From JAQVIJ01 sp041287365 (GTDB taxonomy: Bacteria; Desulfobacterota; Dissulfuribacteria; Dissulfuribacterales; DYLC01): 64,000 nt of DNA. The position numbers were made by a program, and so were the translations under genes. The first letter of the stretch is position 1. Each line of letters opens with the position of its first letter. The notes under the pieces are model-generated. The model did not search any database, was not told the DNA's origin, and worked only from the letters and a program-made list of their open reading frames with translations. The stretch lies in the NCBI GenBank assembly GCA_041287365.1, contig JBEULL010000019.1, forward strand, positions 62,001 to 126,000, written 5' to 3'. This document shows positions 8,256 through 16,364 of the stretch, piece after piece.

Positions 8256-8864
8256 ATGGGGTTGCTCTCCACTGCTGTAACCTTTACTCGCTACAAGCTA
8301 TTGGCCCCTATTCCCGATGATTTCTGGAATTGGGCCCATGAAAAAGTTGTTGAGCGGTCATTTCAGGATCGTGAAGGTCTGGATGAGTATGTAGCCGGCT
8401 GGACACCCTTCGACAGGCCTTTTCAATCGAATATTCATCTCACCGATATGTCATTTGCTGGGTTTCTTGTGCTCGGCATGCGTGTGGATGTGCGCCGTGT
8501 CCCTTCTACAGTGCTTAAAAAATACTGTGCCCTTGAAGAAGAACGTCTAAAACAAGAGAAGGGTCTGAATCGTCTTTCTAAAAAGATGCTCACAGAGATT
8601 CGGAATAACATGCGTCTTCAGCTCCTTTCCAGGGCCATTCCTGTTCCATCTCTTACGGATTTCATGTGGGACATCGAAAGCGGTGATGTCTTTCTGTTTG
8701 CGCGTCAGGATAGATTGAGGATGGTGTTCGAAGACCTGTTCAAGGCCACCTTCGACATGCTGCTGACTCCGGTTGCCCCCTATTCGCTGGCCGTGTCCCT
8801 TCTTAAGGCAGATGCCTTAAAACTTAAAGCCCTCGAGGAGGTGGCCTCCGATGCCTGGATTTGA
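8256..8864 (+). CDS. RdgC-like protein, N-terminal part of the family
   Basis: The 202-residue product resembles the N-terminal two thirds of RdgC, the ring-shaped DNA-binding protein linked to recombination and replication in Proteobacteria. Points of likeness are the start FTRYKLLAPIP, the FxxxGWTPFDRP stretch, LVLGMRVDVRRVPSTVLK followed by a basic segment rich in Lys/Arg/Glu, LLSRAIPVPS, and TDFMWDIESGDVFLFA. This is a judgement from memory of the family. It starts one base after motB with AAGGTGG upstream, and overlaps the next gene by 14 bases. The usual single RdgC chain of about 300 residues is not present; the remainder appears to be a separate gene. Confidence 0.55.
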   Translation: MGLLSTAVTFTRYKLLAPIPDDFWNWAHEKVVERSFQDREGLDEYVAGWTPFDRPFQSNIHLTDMSFAGFLVLGMRVDVRRVPSTVLKKYCALEEERLKQEKGLNRLSKKMLTEIRNNMRLQLLSRAIPVPSLTDFMWDIESGDVFLFARQDRLRMVFEDLFKATFDMLLTPVAPYSLAVSLLKADALKLKALEEVASDAWI

Positions 8865-9411
8865 TGAGCAGGAACTGCAATCCATTGATTATAAAGCATT
8901 TCTGGGCGTTGAATTTCTGACATGGTTATATTTTCAGTCTGAGAGTCGAGGTGGGGCTGTATTTTTGCCCGAAAAGGGGGACTGCCGTGTAGCCTTTGAA
9001 CGATTTGTCTGGATGGAACAGGGAGAGGGGCCGCAGTTGGATGTGCTCGTATGTCGTGGTCTTCAAAGCCAGCTTTCGGAGGTAAGGGCAGGGCTTCTGG
9101 CCGGCAAAAAGATATCCCGTGCCCATCTGCATATTGCCTATGGTGAAGAGGAGTTCAGTGTCACTGTATATGGACGGAGTCTGGATGTCTCGGGCCTGAG
9201 GTTCAAGGGTAAAAATGGCACTGAGAATACGAATGATGAGGAGGGGCTTTCAAGAGAGGCCGATGTTCTGGAAAAGGCATATCTCATCACTCAGGCAGTG
9301 GAGGTTATTGAGAGGCTTTTTTCCCTATTTCTTGCAAAAAGGCTTGCATTCCAGGCATGGGAGGCGGAAAGGCGCGGTTTCAGGGAGTGGTTGTCCAGAT
9401 CAACCCAATAG
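8851..9411 (+). CDS. Unknown protein coupled to the RdgC-like gene
   Basis: I do not recognise a named family for this 186-residue protein. It starts with an acidic segment, then LGVEFLTWLYFQSES, a segment that looks like the entry to the C-terminal region of long RdgC-type proteins in related bacteria. A mixed beta region (ISRAHLHIAYGEEEFSVTVYG) and a C-terminal helix rich in Arg and Glu follow. Its ATG lies inside the end of the previous gene and has an excellent ribosome-binding site (GAGGAGGTG), so it is an independent gene and not debris from a frameshift. The two probably act together. It is the last gene of the motA-motB-RdgC-like run. Confidence 0.7.
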   Translation: MPGFDEQELQSIDYKAFLGVEFLTWLYFQSESRGGAVFLPEKGDCRVAFERFVWMEQGEGPQLDVLVCRGLQSQLSEVRAGLLAGKKISRAHLHIAYGEEEFSVTVYGRSLDVSGLRFKGKNGTENTNDEEGLSREADVLEKAYLITQAVEVIERLFSLFLAKRLAFQAWEAERRGFREWLSRSTQ

Positions 9412-9435
9412 GCAAGTTCAGAAAATAAGATCCTT

Positions 9436-9485
9436 CTGGTGGGCATACCTGCGCCCACCAGGTTCAACTGACCAATTTTTCGAGG
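9436..9485 (+). repeat. Collapsed remnant of the structured repeat found at 17.98 and 32.8 kb
   Basis: A 9-base perfect hairpin, CTGGTGGGC at 9436-9444 and GCCCACCAG at 9453-9461, is followed by a tail ending AATTTTTCGAGG at 9474-9485. The right arm and tail closely follow the right end of the repeat at 18095-18137 (ATRCCTG, then GCCCACCA, TCAA, TGA, then the AATTTTT-CGAGG box). The internal stems are missing. It lies between two convergent genes and might also act as a terminator, but the T run is about 14 bases away from the hairpin. Confidence 0.5.
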
Positions 9486-9494
9486 AGTCTGATT

Positions 9495-10658
9495 TTAGAA
9501 TTTAGCGGGTAGTTCCGAAGGGATGAGGAGTTCACGGCTTGTGCGCAAAAAATAGTCATCTGTCATCCCTGCCATGAAATCTCTTACAATCTCCGCCGGT
9601 TTGCTCCGCCGCAGGTAGTCCTCATTCATACCGTATAGAAATTCTGTAAATATTACAGATTGTTGGTTATCAGCCTCGATATCGTTTAGAAAGGTCTCAA
9701 AGAGTATTGCATAGAGGCGTTCAATCTTATGCGCCTGAGTCTTGATCTTTTTGTTTTTGTAGATGTGTTTGTAGTTGAATTGTTTCAGTGTCAGCAGGGC
9801 CTGAGAGATACGTGAGCTGAACCTAATTTCGTCTCTATCTTGGCTTTGTGTGATCAGGTCCTCCACCAGCCTATAGACGATCTTGCCGTTGGTGTTACCC
9901 AGCACTCCCACAACTTCTTTCGGCAGGTCATCTCTGCAAATCAGGCCAAGCCGAATGGCGTCCTCTACATCCCTTCCGATATAGCTTATTACATCCGCCA
10001 TGCGTACCACACATCCTTCCAAAGTCATGGGCTGAAGCCTTACGCCCTTTTTGTGACGTTTTTGTTGCATTTCTTGTTCCAATATTCCAAAATTCTTGCC
10101 TGGTTGTGATGTTATGAATTCTAGGTGAAGTTCACCGTCATGACACAGAATGCCATCCAGAGTCTGAAGCGTGAGATTACAACCTTTGCCTTTTTTTTCT
10201 AAAAAACGCAGTGCATGGACTGCTTGCCATGTATGGCTGAAGAGTCCTATGCCATGTCTTTCGCAGAGCTTGGACAGATAGCGTTCGCCGTCATGTCCGA
10301 AGGGCGGATGGCCGAGGTCGTGTCCAAGGGCGATGGCCTCGATGAGGTCCTCATTCAGGGCCAAAACCCGGCCGATGGTGCGAGCGATCTTGGAGACCAG
10401 CTGGACATGGAGCACGCGATGGGTTATGTGATCGTTTGGAATCAGGGAAAAGACCTGAGTCTTGTCGATGTAGCGGGTATATGATAGGGAGTGCAGGATG
10501 CGGTCAGCATCCAGTGCAAAGGCTTGACGATGGTCTTCTTCTGCCTGCAAGTCTTCATGTTCTCTGATGGCCTGTACACTGCGAGCGGCAAAAGAAGAGA
10601 GCAGTTGCTCTTCTCTTTCATTGAGTGCAGTGCGGATTTTTTTTGCATTTGTGGTCAT
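9495..10658 (-). CDS. dgt: Deoxyguanosinetriphosphate triphosphohydrolase-like HD protein
   Basis: This HD-superfamily enzyme cleaves dGTP or other dNTPs to the nucleoside and triphosphate, helping set dNTP pools. The 387-residue protein shows the metal-binding pattern: His near residues 80-84 (HITHRVLHV), the HD pair at about 113-114, and the next His in LGHDLGHPPFGHDG. Its length fits the shorter bacterial type. The start ATG overlaps the stop of the hybrid kinase gene as ATGA, so the two are translationally coupled. The substrate range cannot be read from the sequence. Confidence 0.9.
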   Translation of the reverse strand: MTTNAKKIRTALNEREEQLLSSFAARSVQAIREHEDLQAEEDHRQAFALDADRILHSLSYTRYIDKTQVFSLIPNDHITHRVLHVQLVSKIARTIGRVLALNEDLIEAIALGHDLGHPPFGHDGERYLSKLCERHGIGLFSHTWQAVHALRFLEKKGKGCNLTLQTLDGILCHDGELHLEFITSQPGKNFGILEQEMQQKRHKKGVRLQPMTLEGCVVRMADVISYIGRDVEDAIRLGLICRDDLPKEVVGVLGNTNGKIVYRLVEDLITQSQDRDEIRFSSRISQALLTLKQFNYKHIYKNKKIKTQAHKIERLYAILFETFLNDIEADNQQSVIFTEFLYGMNEDYLRRSKPAEIVRDFMAGMTDDYFLRTSRELLIPSELPAKF

Positions 10659-13333
10659 TTTGACCTTTTGAGGACCTTTCGAATCATGTTGATGAGGCCT
10701 TGCATCTGATAGGGTTTTTGAAGAAAACCAGCCAGCCCTTTGCCAACGAACCGCTGTGTTATCTCCTGTTCGTTATAACCTGATGACATGATAACCTTGA
10801 CATCGGGTTTTATACGCTTTAGCTCCCTAAAACAGTCCGCTCCGTCCATATGGGGCATCATAAGATCCAATATCACCAGATCGATTCGTTTGGATTCCTT
10901 CATGAATATCTCCAAGGCCTCTCTGCCGTTTTCTGCCATCATTACAGAAAAACCAAAGGCAGACAAAATCTCTTTGCCCAGAGAGCGGATGGTCTCCTCG
11001 TCGTCCACCAAAAGGATTGTCCCTGTGTCTTGGAAGTCTTCCAATGTATGGTTCTCTTTCTTCATTTTTTGAGTCACGGCATTCATGACGGCAGGGAAGA
11101 GCACTTTTATGATGCTGCCTCGGCCAGGCTCGGAATATAGCTTGATAGCACCCTTGTGGCCTCGCACTATGCCCAAGACCGCAGACATGCCCAGGCCTCG
11201 TCCGGTGAACTTGGTGGTGAAGAATGGGTCGAATATGCGCGCCTTGACTTCGTCTGTCATGCCGCAGCCGGTATCCGCTACTTCGTAATAGCAATAAGGT
11301 CCCTCAGGCAGATCCTCATCCAGCCATGTCTCTTTTAGATACGCCCTTTCGCAGTGCATAATGCCAGTGCGTATGGTTATTATGCCGCTTCTGTCGCCTA
11401 TTGACTCTGCGGCATTGGTAATGAGGTTCATGATGATCTGGTTGATCTGGGCCGCATCCCCTTCAATTGGCGGCAGATCGTCTGCAAATTCATAGCGCAG
11501 TTTGACCTGTTTGGGAATGGAGACCTCCAGCAGATAGCTCATGTCCTTTATCAGCTCGGAGATGTCCAGGTGTTGCACCACAAATTTCCCCTTACCCGAG
11601 TATGCCAGCATCTGCTTGCACAGATCCGCAGCCTTTTCAGAGGCCTTCAGGATATTTTGCAGGTTTTCGGAGGCAGGTGAAAGGGGTGGCAGCTTCCTTT
11701 GAGTCAGCTCCACGTTGCCCATGATGACCATAAGCAGGTTGTTGAAGTCATGGGCTATGCCTCCAGCCAGGACACCAAGGCTTTCCAGGCGCTGCACATG
11801 CTGGAGTTGGCGTTCCATCTTGAGTTTTTCCTGTTCGGCCAGATAGTCCTGTGTCATGTCTTGTAACAACCAGATCGCCGATGTTATCTCTCCATTTGTG
11901 TTGTATATGGGTGCAGTCTTCATGGATATGTAGAGCTTTTTCCCGCTGGTGGTGGATTCATACCAGCCCTCATATTCCCCATTTTCACCTGCAAACGGCA
12001 TTCTGAGGCACGGCAGTATGCGCTGGTCATTGAGGGTGCGCAGATTCAGGTTTTTGATCTTTTTGGGGCTGGTTTGCAGAAGCTCTATGAATTTGTCGTT
12101 ACAAAATTCCAGAATAAGGTCACGGTTGTAATACGCTATGCCTACTGGCACATGGTCAAAGATGTTTTTGTGGCGTTCCTCGCTGGCCTTCAAAAGTTCT
12201 TCCATCTGCTTTTGACGCGTGACATCCCTTAGAATCTGGACGAATTTTTTTATGGTGCCGTTTTTTTCTTTTACAGGGTAACTGGAGATATGAAACAGTC
12301 GTTCTATGCCTGCCGAGATGGTGCGGCGTGTGTAGCCGCTGGAGATATAGCCGGTTTCTCTGACCTGCCGAACAGGGCATGCGTCACAGGGTGTGGGGCT
12401 GTTCGTAAAGACCTCATGGCATTTCTTGCCTTCCAGGGGCATCTGATGGCTGTACCAGTGCTTCATGGCATTGTTGGCCTTGATTATGCGGTGGTCATCT
12501 CCGATGAGATACAGGCCGTCCGTGATGGAGTCCATGATCTCCTGAAGGATTTGATGGCTTTCTTGCAGGGATGTGAGGAGCTTTTTCCGTTCTGAGATGT
12601 CGCGAAAGATGCTCAGGATACCTGTGACAACCCCTTGTTCCTGCAGGCCGACGCTGCTGATCTCTATTGGCACGATCTGACAGTTCTTGTGCACTATCGC
12701 CGATTCATAGAGATAGGCTTGAGCGTCTCCGGACTGTCTGTTTTGAAAACGTCTTGCGAAATCCTCTTGATATTGAGGGGCTATCACATCGTTTACATTC
12801 ATGCTGTAGAGTTCCGAAAGGGTGTAACCGCTTATGGCCACAGCGCCTTTATTGACATAAATGAAGCGTCCCTTCATATCCACCACACAGATACCATCTA
12901 AGGATGTCTCCAGCAGCAGCCGGAATCGCTCTTCATTTTTGCGTGCCAACTCCTCTGCGGCCTTCAATTCGGTTATGTCCATGACTACGCCGATGGAGCG
13001 TAACGGCTTATGGTTTTCATCGAACTCGGTCTTGCATCGTTCCTGCACCCAGATGGAAGAGCCGTCAGGACGCTGAACGCGATGCTGAATGTCGTAGGGA
13101 ATGCCTTTTGTGATGTGAGCGGTATAGGCCTTGTGTACGGATGCCCTGTCTGCTTCGTGAATCAAGCCCAAAAAGGCCTCGTAGGTTGCAGGAAAATTTT
13201 CTTTTGAGACTTTGAACAGTCGATATATCTGATCGCACCAATAGAGCCTGCCTGTTGTATGATTCAGTTCCCAGTGGCCGATACCAGCCAGTTCAACTAT
13301 CTCATCATGCAGCCTTCCATTCATCTCTCCCAT
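10655..13333 (-). CDS. PAS-domain hybrid sensor histidine kinase with C-terminal receiver
   Basis: This 892-residue kinase has no membrane helices that I can see and should be cytoplasmic. Domains in order are: PAS at about 10-120, PAS at 130-250, PAS at 255-375, PAS at 380-500, a HisKA dimerisation helix with the phosphorylated His in GGIAHDFNNLL (about 528), an ATPase domain with NLITNAAES, DTGCGM and GRGLGMSAV, and a receiver at 772-890 with phospho-acceptor Asp about 823 in LVILDLMMPHMDG. The third PAS has a Cys cluster (C305, C316, C319: KKCHEVF and PCDACPV) that could bind a metal or sense redox state. The gene is followed by the dGTPase gene with a 4-base overlap. No cognate transcription factor is adjacent. 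Confidence 0.93.
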   Translation of the reverse strand: MGEMNGRLHDEIVELAGIGHWELNHTTGRLYWCDQIYRLFKVSKENFPATYEAFLGLIHEADRASVHKAYTAHITKGIPYDIQHRVQRPDGSSIWVQERCKTEFDENHKPLRSIGVVMDITELKAAEELARKNEERFRLLLETSLDGICVVDMKGRFIYVNKGAVAISGYTLSELYSMNVNDVIAPQYQEDFARRFQNRQSGDAQAYLYESAIVHKNCQIVPIEISSVGLQEQGVVTGILSIFRDISERKKLLTSLQESHQILQEIMDSITDGLYLIGDDHRIIKANNAMKHWYSHQMPLEGKKCHEVFTNSPTPCDACPVRQVRETGYISSGYTRRTISAGIERLFHISSYPVKEKNGTIKKFVQILRDVTRQKQMEELLKASEERHKNIFDHVPVGIAYYNRDLILEFCNDKFIELLQTSPKKIKNLNLRTLNDQRILPCLRMPFAGENGEYEGWYESTTSGKKLYISMKTAPIYNTNGEITSAIWLLQDMTQDYLAEQEKLKMERQLQHVQRLESLGVLAGGIAHDFNNLLMVIMGNVELTQRKLPPLSPASENLQNILKASEKAADLCKQMLAYSGKGKFVVQHLDISELIKDMSYLLEVSIPKQVKLRYEFADDLPPIEGDAAQINQIIMNLITNAAESIGDRSGIITIRTGIMHCERAYLKETWLDEDLPEGPYCYYEVADTGCGMTDEVKARIFDPFFTTKFTGRGLGMSAVLGIVRGHKGAIKLYSEPGRGSIIKVLFPAVMNAVTQKMKKENHTLEDFQDTGTILLVDDEETIRSLGKEILSAFGFSVMMAENGREALEIFMKESKRIDLVILDLMMPHMDGADCFRELKRIKPDVKVIMSSGYNEQEITQRFVGKGLAGFLQKPYQMQGLINMIRKVLKRSK

Positions 13334-13415
13334 AGTCCCTACTCCGTTTGTATTAACAGTTTATTCCCATTATTTTTTTATTGTCACTGGTTTTTCAGGG
13401 GAAATCAAGGCGTTT

Positions 13416-13844
13416 TCACAGTTTTTCCCTGTAGTTCTGCCAGAAAATGCGGCTTGAGATCAAAAGCGCCACTGCTATGGTGCAATATATGGTGCCGATG
13501 ACTTCAAAAGGGATGTGCAGCAATCGAAGCAATCTGCCCGAGGCCATCATGGCCAGAATCATGCCCCAACTCTTTAGAGAGAAGAACCCAAAGGCGCAGC
13601 CATCAGCTCTGGTTTGAATGCGCATAGCCGCTTTGTGTGCGGTGCGATCCAGTATGAATCTGGCCTTTAGCAGCCCCAGAATTGTGGCCAGGAGGCCCAA
13701 TGAAATGGTTGCAGGGAGTGAGGTTGAAGTTAAGATAGCGGTTAGCCCCCTTATTGCAAGAATGGCAGCTGCCATATTCCAAAACAGGGCTGCCGACAGA
13801 AGGCGAGTGGATATCATTGATGTGGGTTTAGTTAGCCATGTCAT
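13416..13844 (-). CDS. Small integral membrane protein of unknown function
   Basis: The 142-residue protein has about four hydrophobic segments (around SAALFWNMAAAILAIRGL, TISLGLLATILGLL, MILAMMASGRLL and TIYCTIAVALLI) with a basic loop after the second, and a Lys/Arg-rich C-terminus. I do not recognise a characterised family. I take the ATG ending at 13844, which overlaps the last codons of the radical SAM gene and has AAGG upstream; a longer frame running back to 13919 would lie inside that gene. The overlap suggests translational coupling with the YgiQ-type gene. Transporter accessory or small sensor roles are only guesses. Confidence 0.7.
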   Translation of the reverse strand: MTWLTKPTSMISTRLLSAALFWNMAAAILAIRGLTAILTSTSLPATISLGLLATILGLLKARFILDRTAHKAAMRIQTRADGCAFGFFSLKSWGMILAMMASGRLLRLLHIPFEVIGTIYCTIAVALLISSRIFWQNYREKL

Positions 13845-15561
13845 GTTCCAATACCTTGCGCTGGGCTGTGCGTTCACTGCGTCGCCTTGCCACATATATG
13901 TGCCTTTCAGGGGCATCACGATTCCGTTCCGATACGAACATGGCGGTGGAGATGGTCCCAGGGGTAGGTGTGAAGTCCTGAAATTGGCGGACGATTAGTC
14001 TTAGTTCTTTTATCCTTTTTGCCATGGCATTCATGTGATACAGGGTGCATCCTGGATGGCTGGCAATGAAGTATGGATTGATATTCAATTGCCTTTTGTG
14101 AGTCTTGGCCATGCTCCTTGTCTCTTTTAGAAAGGGTTCCAGGCATCGAGCACCTGGTTTGTGCATGAGGCGCAGCACCTCATCCTCTGTGTGTTCCGGT
14201 GCTATTTTTAGGTTACCTGGAGTGTGGTGCAACAGAATGGCCTCCATGAGTTTGGGGGTTTCGAGAAGCAGTTCCATGCGCAGTCCTGAGGATACGAATA
14301 CTCGGCGAATGCCTGAAAGTTTGGCTGTCTTTTTCAGCAGTTCTATGTGTCTGGTCTCGTTTAGGGATAGATTTGGGCATGGTTTGGGATACAGGCAGTC
14401 TTTGCGAGAGCAGATGTACGCCTTTTTGCACTGAGCTCCGTAGAGATTGGCTGTCGGGCCTCCCATATCCGTTATGACGCCGTCAAAACCAGGGGTATGG
14501 GCAAGTCGTTTTGCCTCTTTTATTACAGAATCGATGCTACGAGATGTTACCACAGGCCCTTGATGCCTGGCTATGGCACAAAAAGAGCAGTTACCCGAAC
14601 ATCCTCGCACGATGGTGATGGAATTTTGAATCATGGAGAATGCCGGTGCCTTTTTAGCCATGGAGGAGGGAAGGCCGGTAAAGGGCAGTTCGTAAATGGC
14701 ATCCAATTCATCGGTGGTAAGGGGCTCGGCAGCCGGATTCTGTTTGACCCACATGGCCCGTTGGCGTTGCAACAGGATGGTTTTATCACTCGAACGGGCG
14801 TGCTTGTCTATTATGAGTTCGGCTGTTAAAAAACGAGTGGGGTCTTGTTCTATCTCCTCAAGGCTGGGCAGGATGTTTACAGCAGTCGCTATTATTAACC
14901 CCTGTGCCTCACGCTCCGTAAGGGGTTCACATGTGCCGACTATGCCTTTTAAGTCCTTTTGTTGCAGCAGACGCTCGGCTATTTCGGTTACCGCCCTTTC
15001 ACCCATACCATAGACCAACAGATCCGCCTTGCTATCCGTGAGCACCGAGGAGCGGATGCGCTCCTGCTGATAATCGTAATGGGCGAATCTGCGCAGGGAT
15101 GCCTCTATGCCGCCCAGGATGATCATGGTGTCGCCGAATGCCTCTCTGGCCAATTGAGCGTAGCGGATTACTGCACGGTCAGGCCTTCTGCGCAGGGATC
15201 GGCTCTTTTCCTCTTCAAAATACGGATTTCCTTCAGGGGAATAGGCATCTTTGTTACGAATGCGGGCGTTACTCGAGTAATTGGATACGATGGAATCCAT
15301 GTTACCGGATGTAATGCCGCAAAAGAGTCTGGGCTTGCCCATTGCCTTGAAGTCTCTTGCATCTTGATGCCACGGCTGGGATAGAATCGCCACACGCAGG
15401 TCGAGAGATTCCAATAACCTGGCTATGATGGCAATGCCGAAGCTGGGGTGATCGATGTAGGCATCGCCTGTTACCAGAAGGACATCGTATTCCTGCCAGC
15501 CTATGGCGCGAAGCTCGGCGGGATTGGTGGGGGGTAGGGATGGGCAGGAATGTCTCTTCAT
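13828..15561 (-). CDS. YgiQ-family radical SAM protein
   Basis: The 577-residue protein belongs to the YgiQ (UPF0313) family of radical SAM enzymes, whose reaction is unknown. The N-terminal domain is the family type (EYDVLLVTGDAYIDHPSFG, then ITSGNMDSIVSNY and GGIEASLRRFAHYDY). The 4Fe-4S cluster motif is CSGNCSFC in IVRGCSGNCSFCAIARHQG, with CxxxCxxC spacing. A further Cys cluster follows (CKKAYICSRKDC). The length is slightly shorter than the E. coli member. It is the first gene of a two-gene run with the small membrane protein. The 155-base AT-rich interval upstream holds no other gene, and no convincing ribosome-binding site is seen at the ATG. Confidence 0.92.
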   Translation of the reverse strand: MKRHSCPSLPPTNPAELRAIGWQEYDVLLVTGDAYIDHPSFGIAIIARLLESLDLRVAILSQPWHQDARDFKAMGKPRLFCGITSGNMDSIVSNYSSNARIRNKDAYSPEGNPYFEEEKSRSLRRRPDRAVIRYAQLAREAFGDTMIILGGIEASLRRFAHYDYQQERIRSSVLTDSKADLLVYGMGERAVTEIAERLLQQKDLKGIVGTCEPLTEREAQGLIIATAVNILPSLEEIEQDPTRFLTAELIIDKHARSSDKTILLQRQRAMWVKQNPAAEPLTTDELDAIYELPFTGLPSSMAKKAPAFSMIQNSITIVRGCSGNCSFCAIARHQGPVVTSRSIDSVIKEAKRLAHTPGFDGVITDMGGPTANLYGAQCKKAYICSRKDCLYPKPCPNLSLNETRHIELLKKTAKLSGIRRVFVSSGLRMELLLETPKLMEAILLHHTPGNLKIAPEHTEDEVLRLMHKPGARCLEPFLKETRSMAKTHKRQLNINPYFIASHPGCTLYHMNAMAKRIKELRLIVRQFQDFTPTPGTISTAMFVSERNRDAPERHIYVARRRSERTAQRKVLEHDMAN

Positions 15562-15716
15562 AGATGCTGTGAGGTGAGTTTGAAAACGACTATAAAATAT
15601 ACTATCTAAATGAATCGATTATGCAAAGATTTGTTTCGATTTTTAGATTATGTTGCATATCTTCAGAATATGGATGGGTTGCTCCTGATATCAATGCGCT
15701 TGCAATTATCATACTA

Positions 15717-16364
15717 TCACGGATTATGTGCAGCAAGGCCTGGAAACAGGTTTAAAAGCCCTCCTGCGATAAATTCAACGGCAATGGATGCTAAAAGAAG
15801 GCCCATGATGCGGGTTACCACATTGATGCCGGTTTTGCCCATGAGTCTGCTGAGGGGCATTGCCATGGATAGAGTGAGCCAGGTGATGATGCCCACCAGA
15901 AGGCTGCTCAGTATCAGAAAAAGCATTCCCTTCCACTGGGTAAAACGGTTGGAGTATATTATCATTGTGCTTATGGCGCCAGGGCCTGCCAGTACCGGTA
16001 CAGCCAGAGGTACCACCGAGATCCCCTCCTTTTCGGTTGCCTCAGCTACTTCTTCATCTGTGTGTCGGCTGCCTTCGGTTCTGGCATGCATCATGGAGAT
16101 GGCCATGAGCAGGAGCAGTATTCCGCCACCCACACGAAAGGATGGAATGCTGATTCCAAGAAATTTGAGAATTTCATCTCCGAGCACACAGGCGGTTATC
16201 AGCACGGTGATGACAGTGATGGCTGAGACGCGTATGTTGTGTCGGTTCGTGGCCTCGGATTGGTTTTGAGCAAGGCTTAAAAATACAGGAATGGCACCCA
16301 CTGGGTTTACGATAAAAAGAAGAGAGATGAATGCCTTGAGATATTCGGTGAATTCGTTGGTCAT
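15717..16364 (-). CDS. MarC/UPF0056 family integral membrane protein
   Basis: The 215-residue protein has about six membrane helices and the family start KAFISLLFIVNPVGAIPVFL. Other family segments are GDEILKFLGISIPSFRVGGGILL, VPLAVPVLAGPGAIST and GINVVTRIMGLLLASIAVEF. MarC proteins are inner-membrane proteins of uncertain role; the old link to multiple antibiotic resistance did not hold for E. coli MarC. Its 5' end overlaps the start of the divergent cytochrome gene by 38 bases. I see nothing downstream that would make an operon. Confidence 0.93.
   Translation of the reverse strand: MTNEFTEYLKAFISLLFIVNPVGAIPVFLSLAQNQSEATNRHNIRVSAITVITVLITACVLGDEILKFLGISIPSFRVGGGILLLLMAISMMHARTEGSRHTDEEVAEATEKEGISVVPLAVPVLAGPGAISTMIIYSNRFTQWKGMLFLILSSLLVGIITWLTLSMAMPLSRLMGKTGINVVTRIMGLLLASIAVEFIAGGLLNLFPGLAAHNP

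Noticed and set aside
8840..8870. A sequencing or mutation frameshift joining the two RdgC-like genes
   Set aside because: The second gene has its own strong GAGGAGGTG site and ATG, and both frames look under normal coding constraint, so two coupled genes are more likely.
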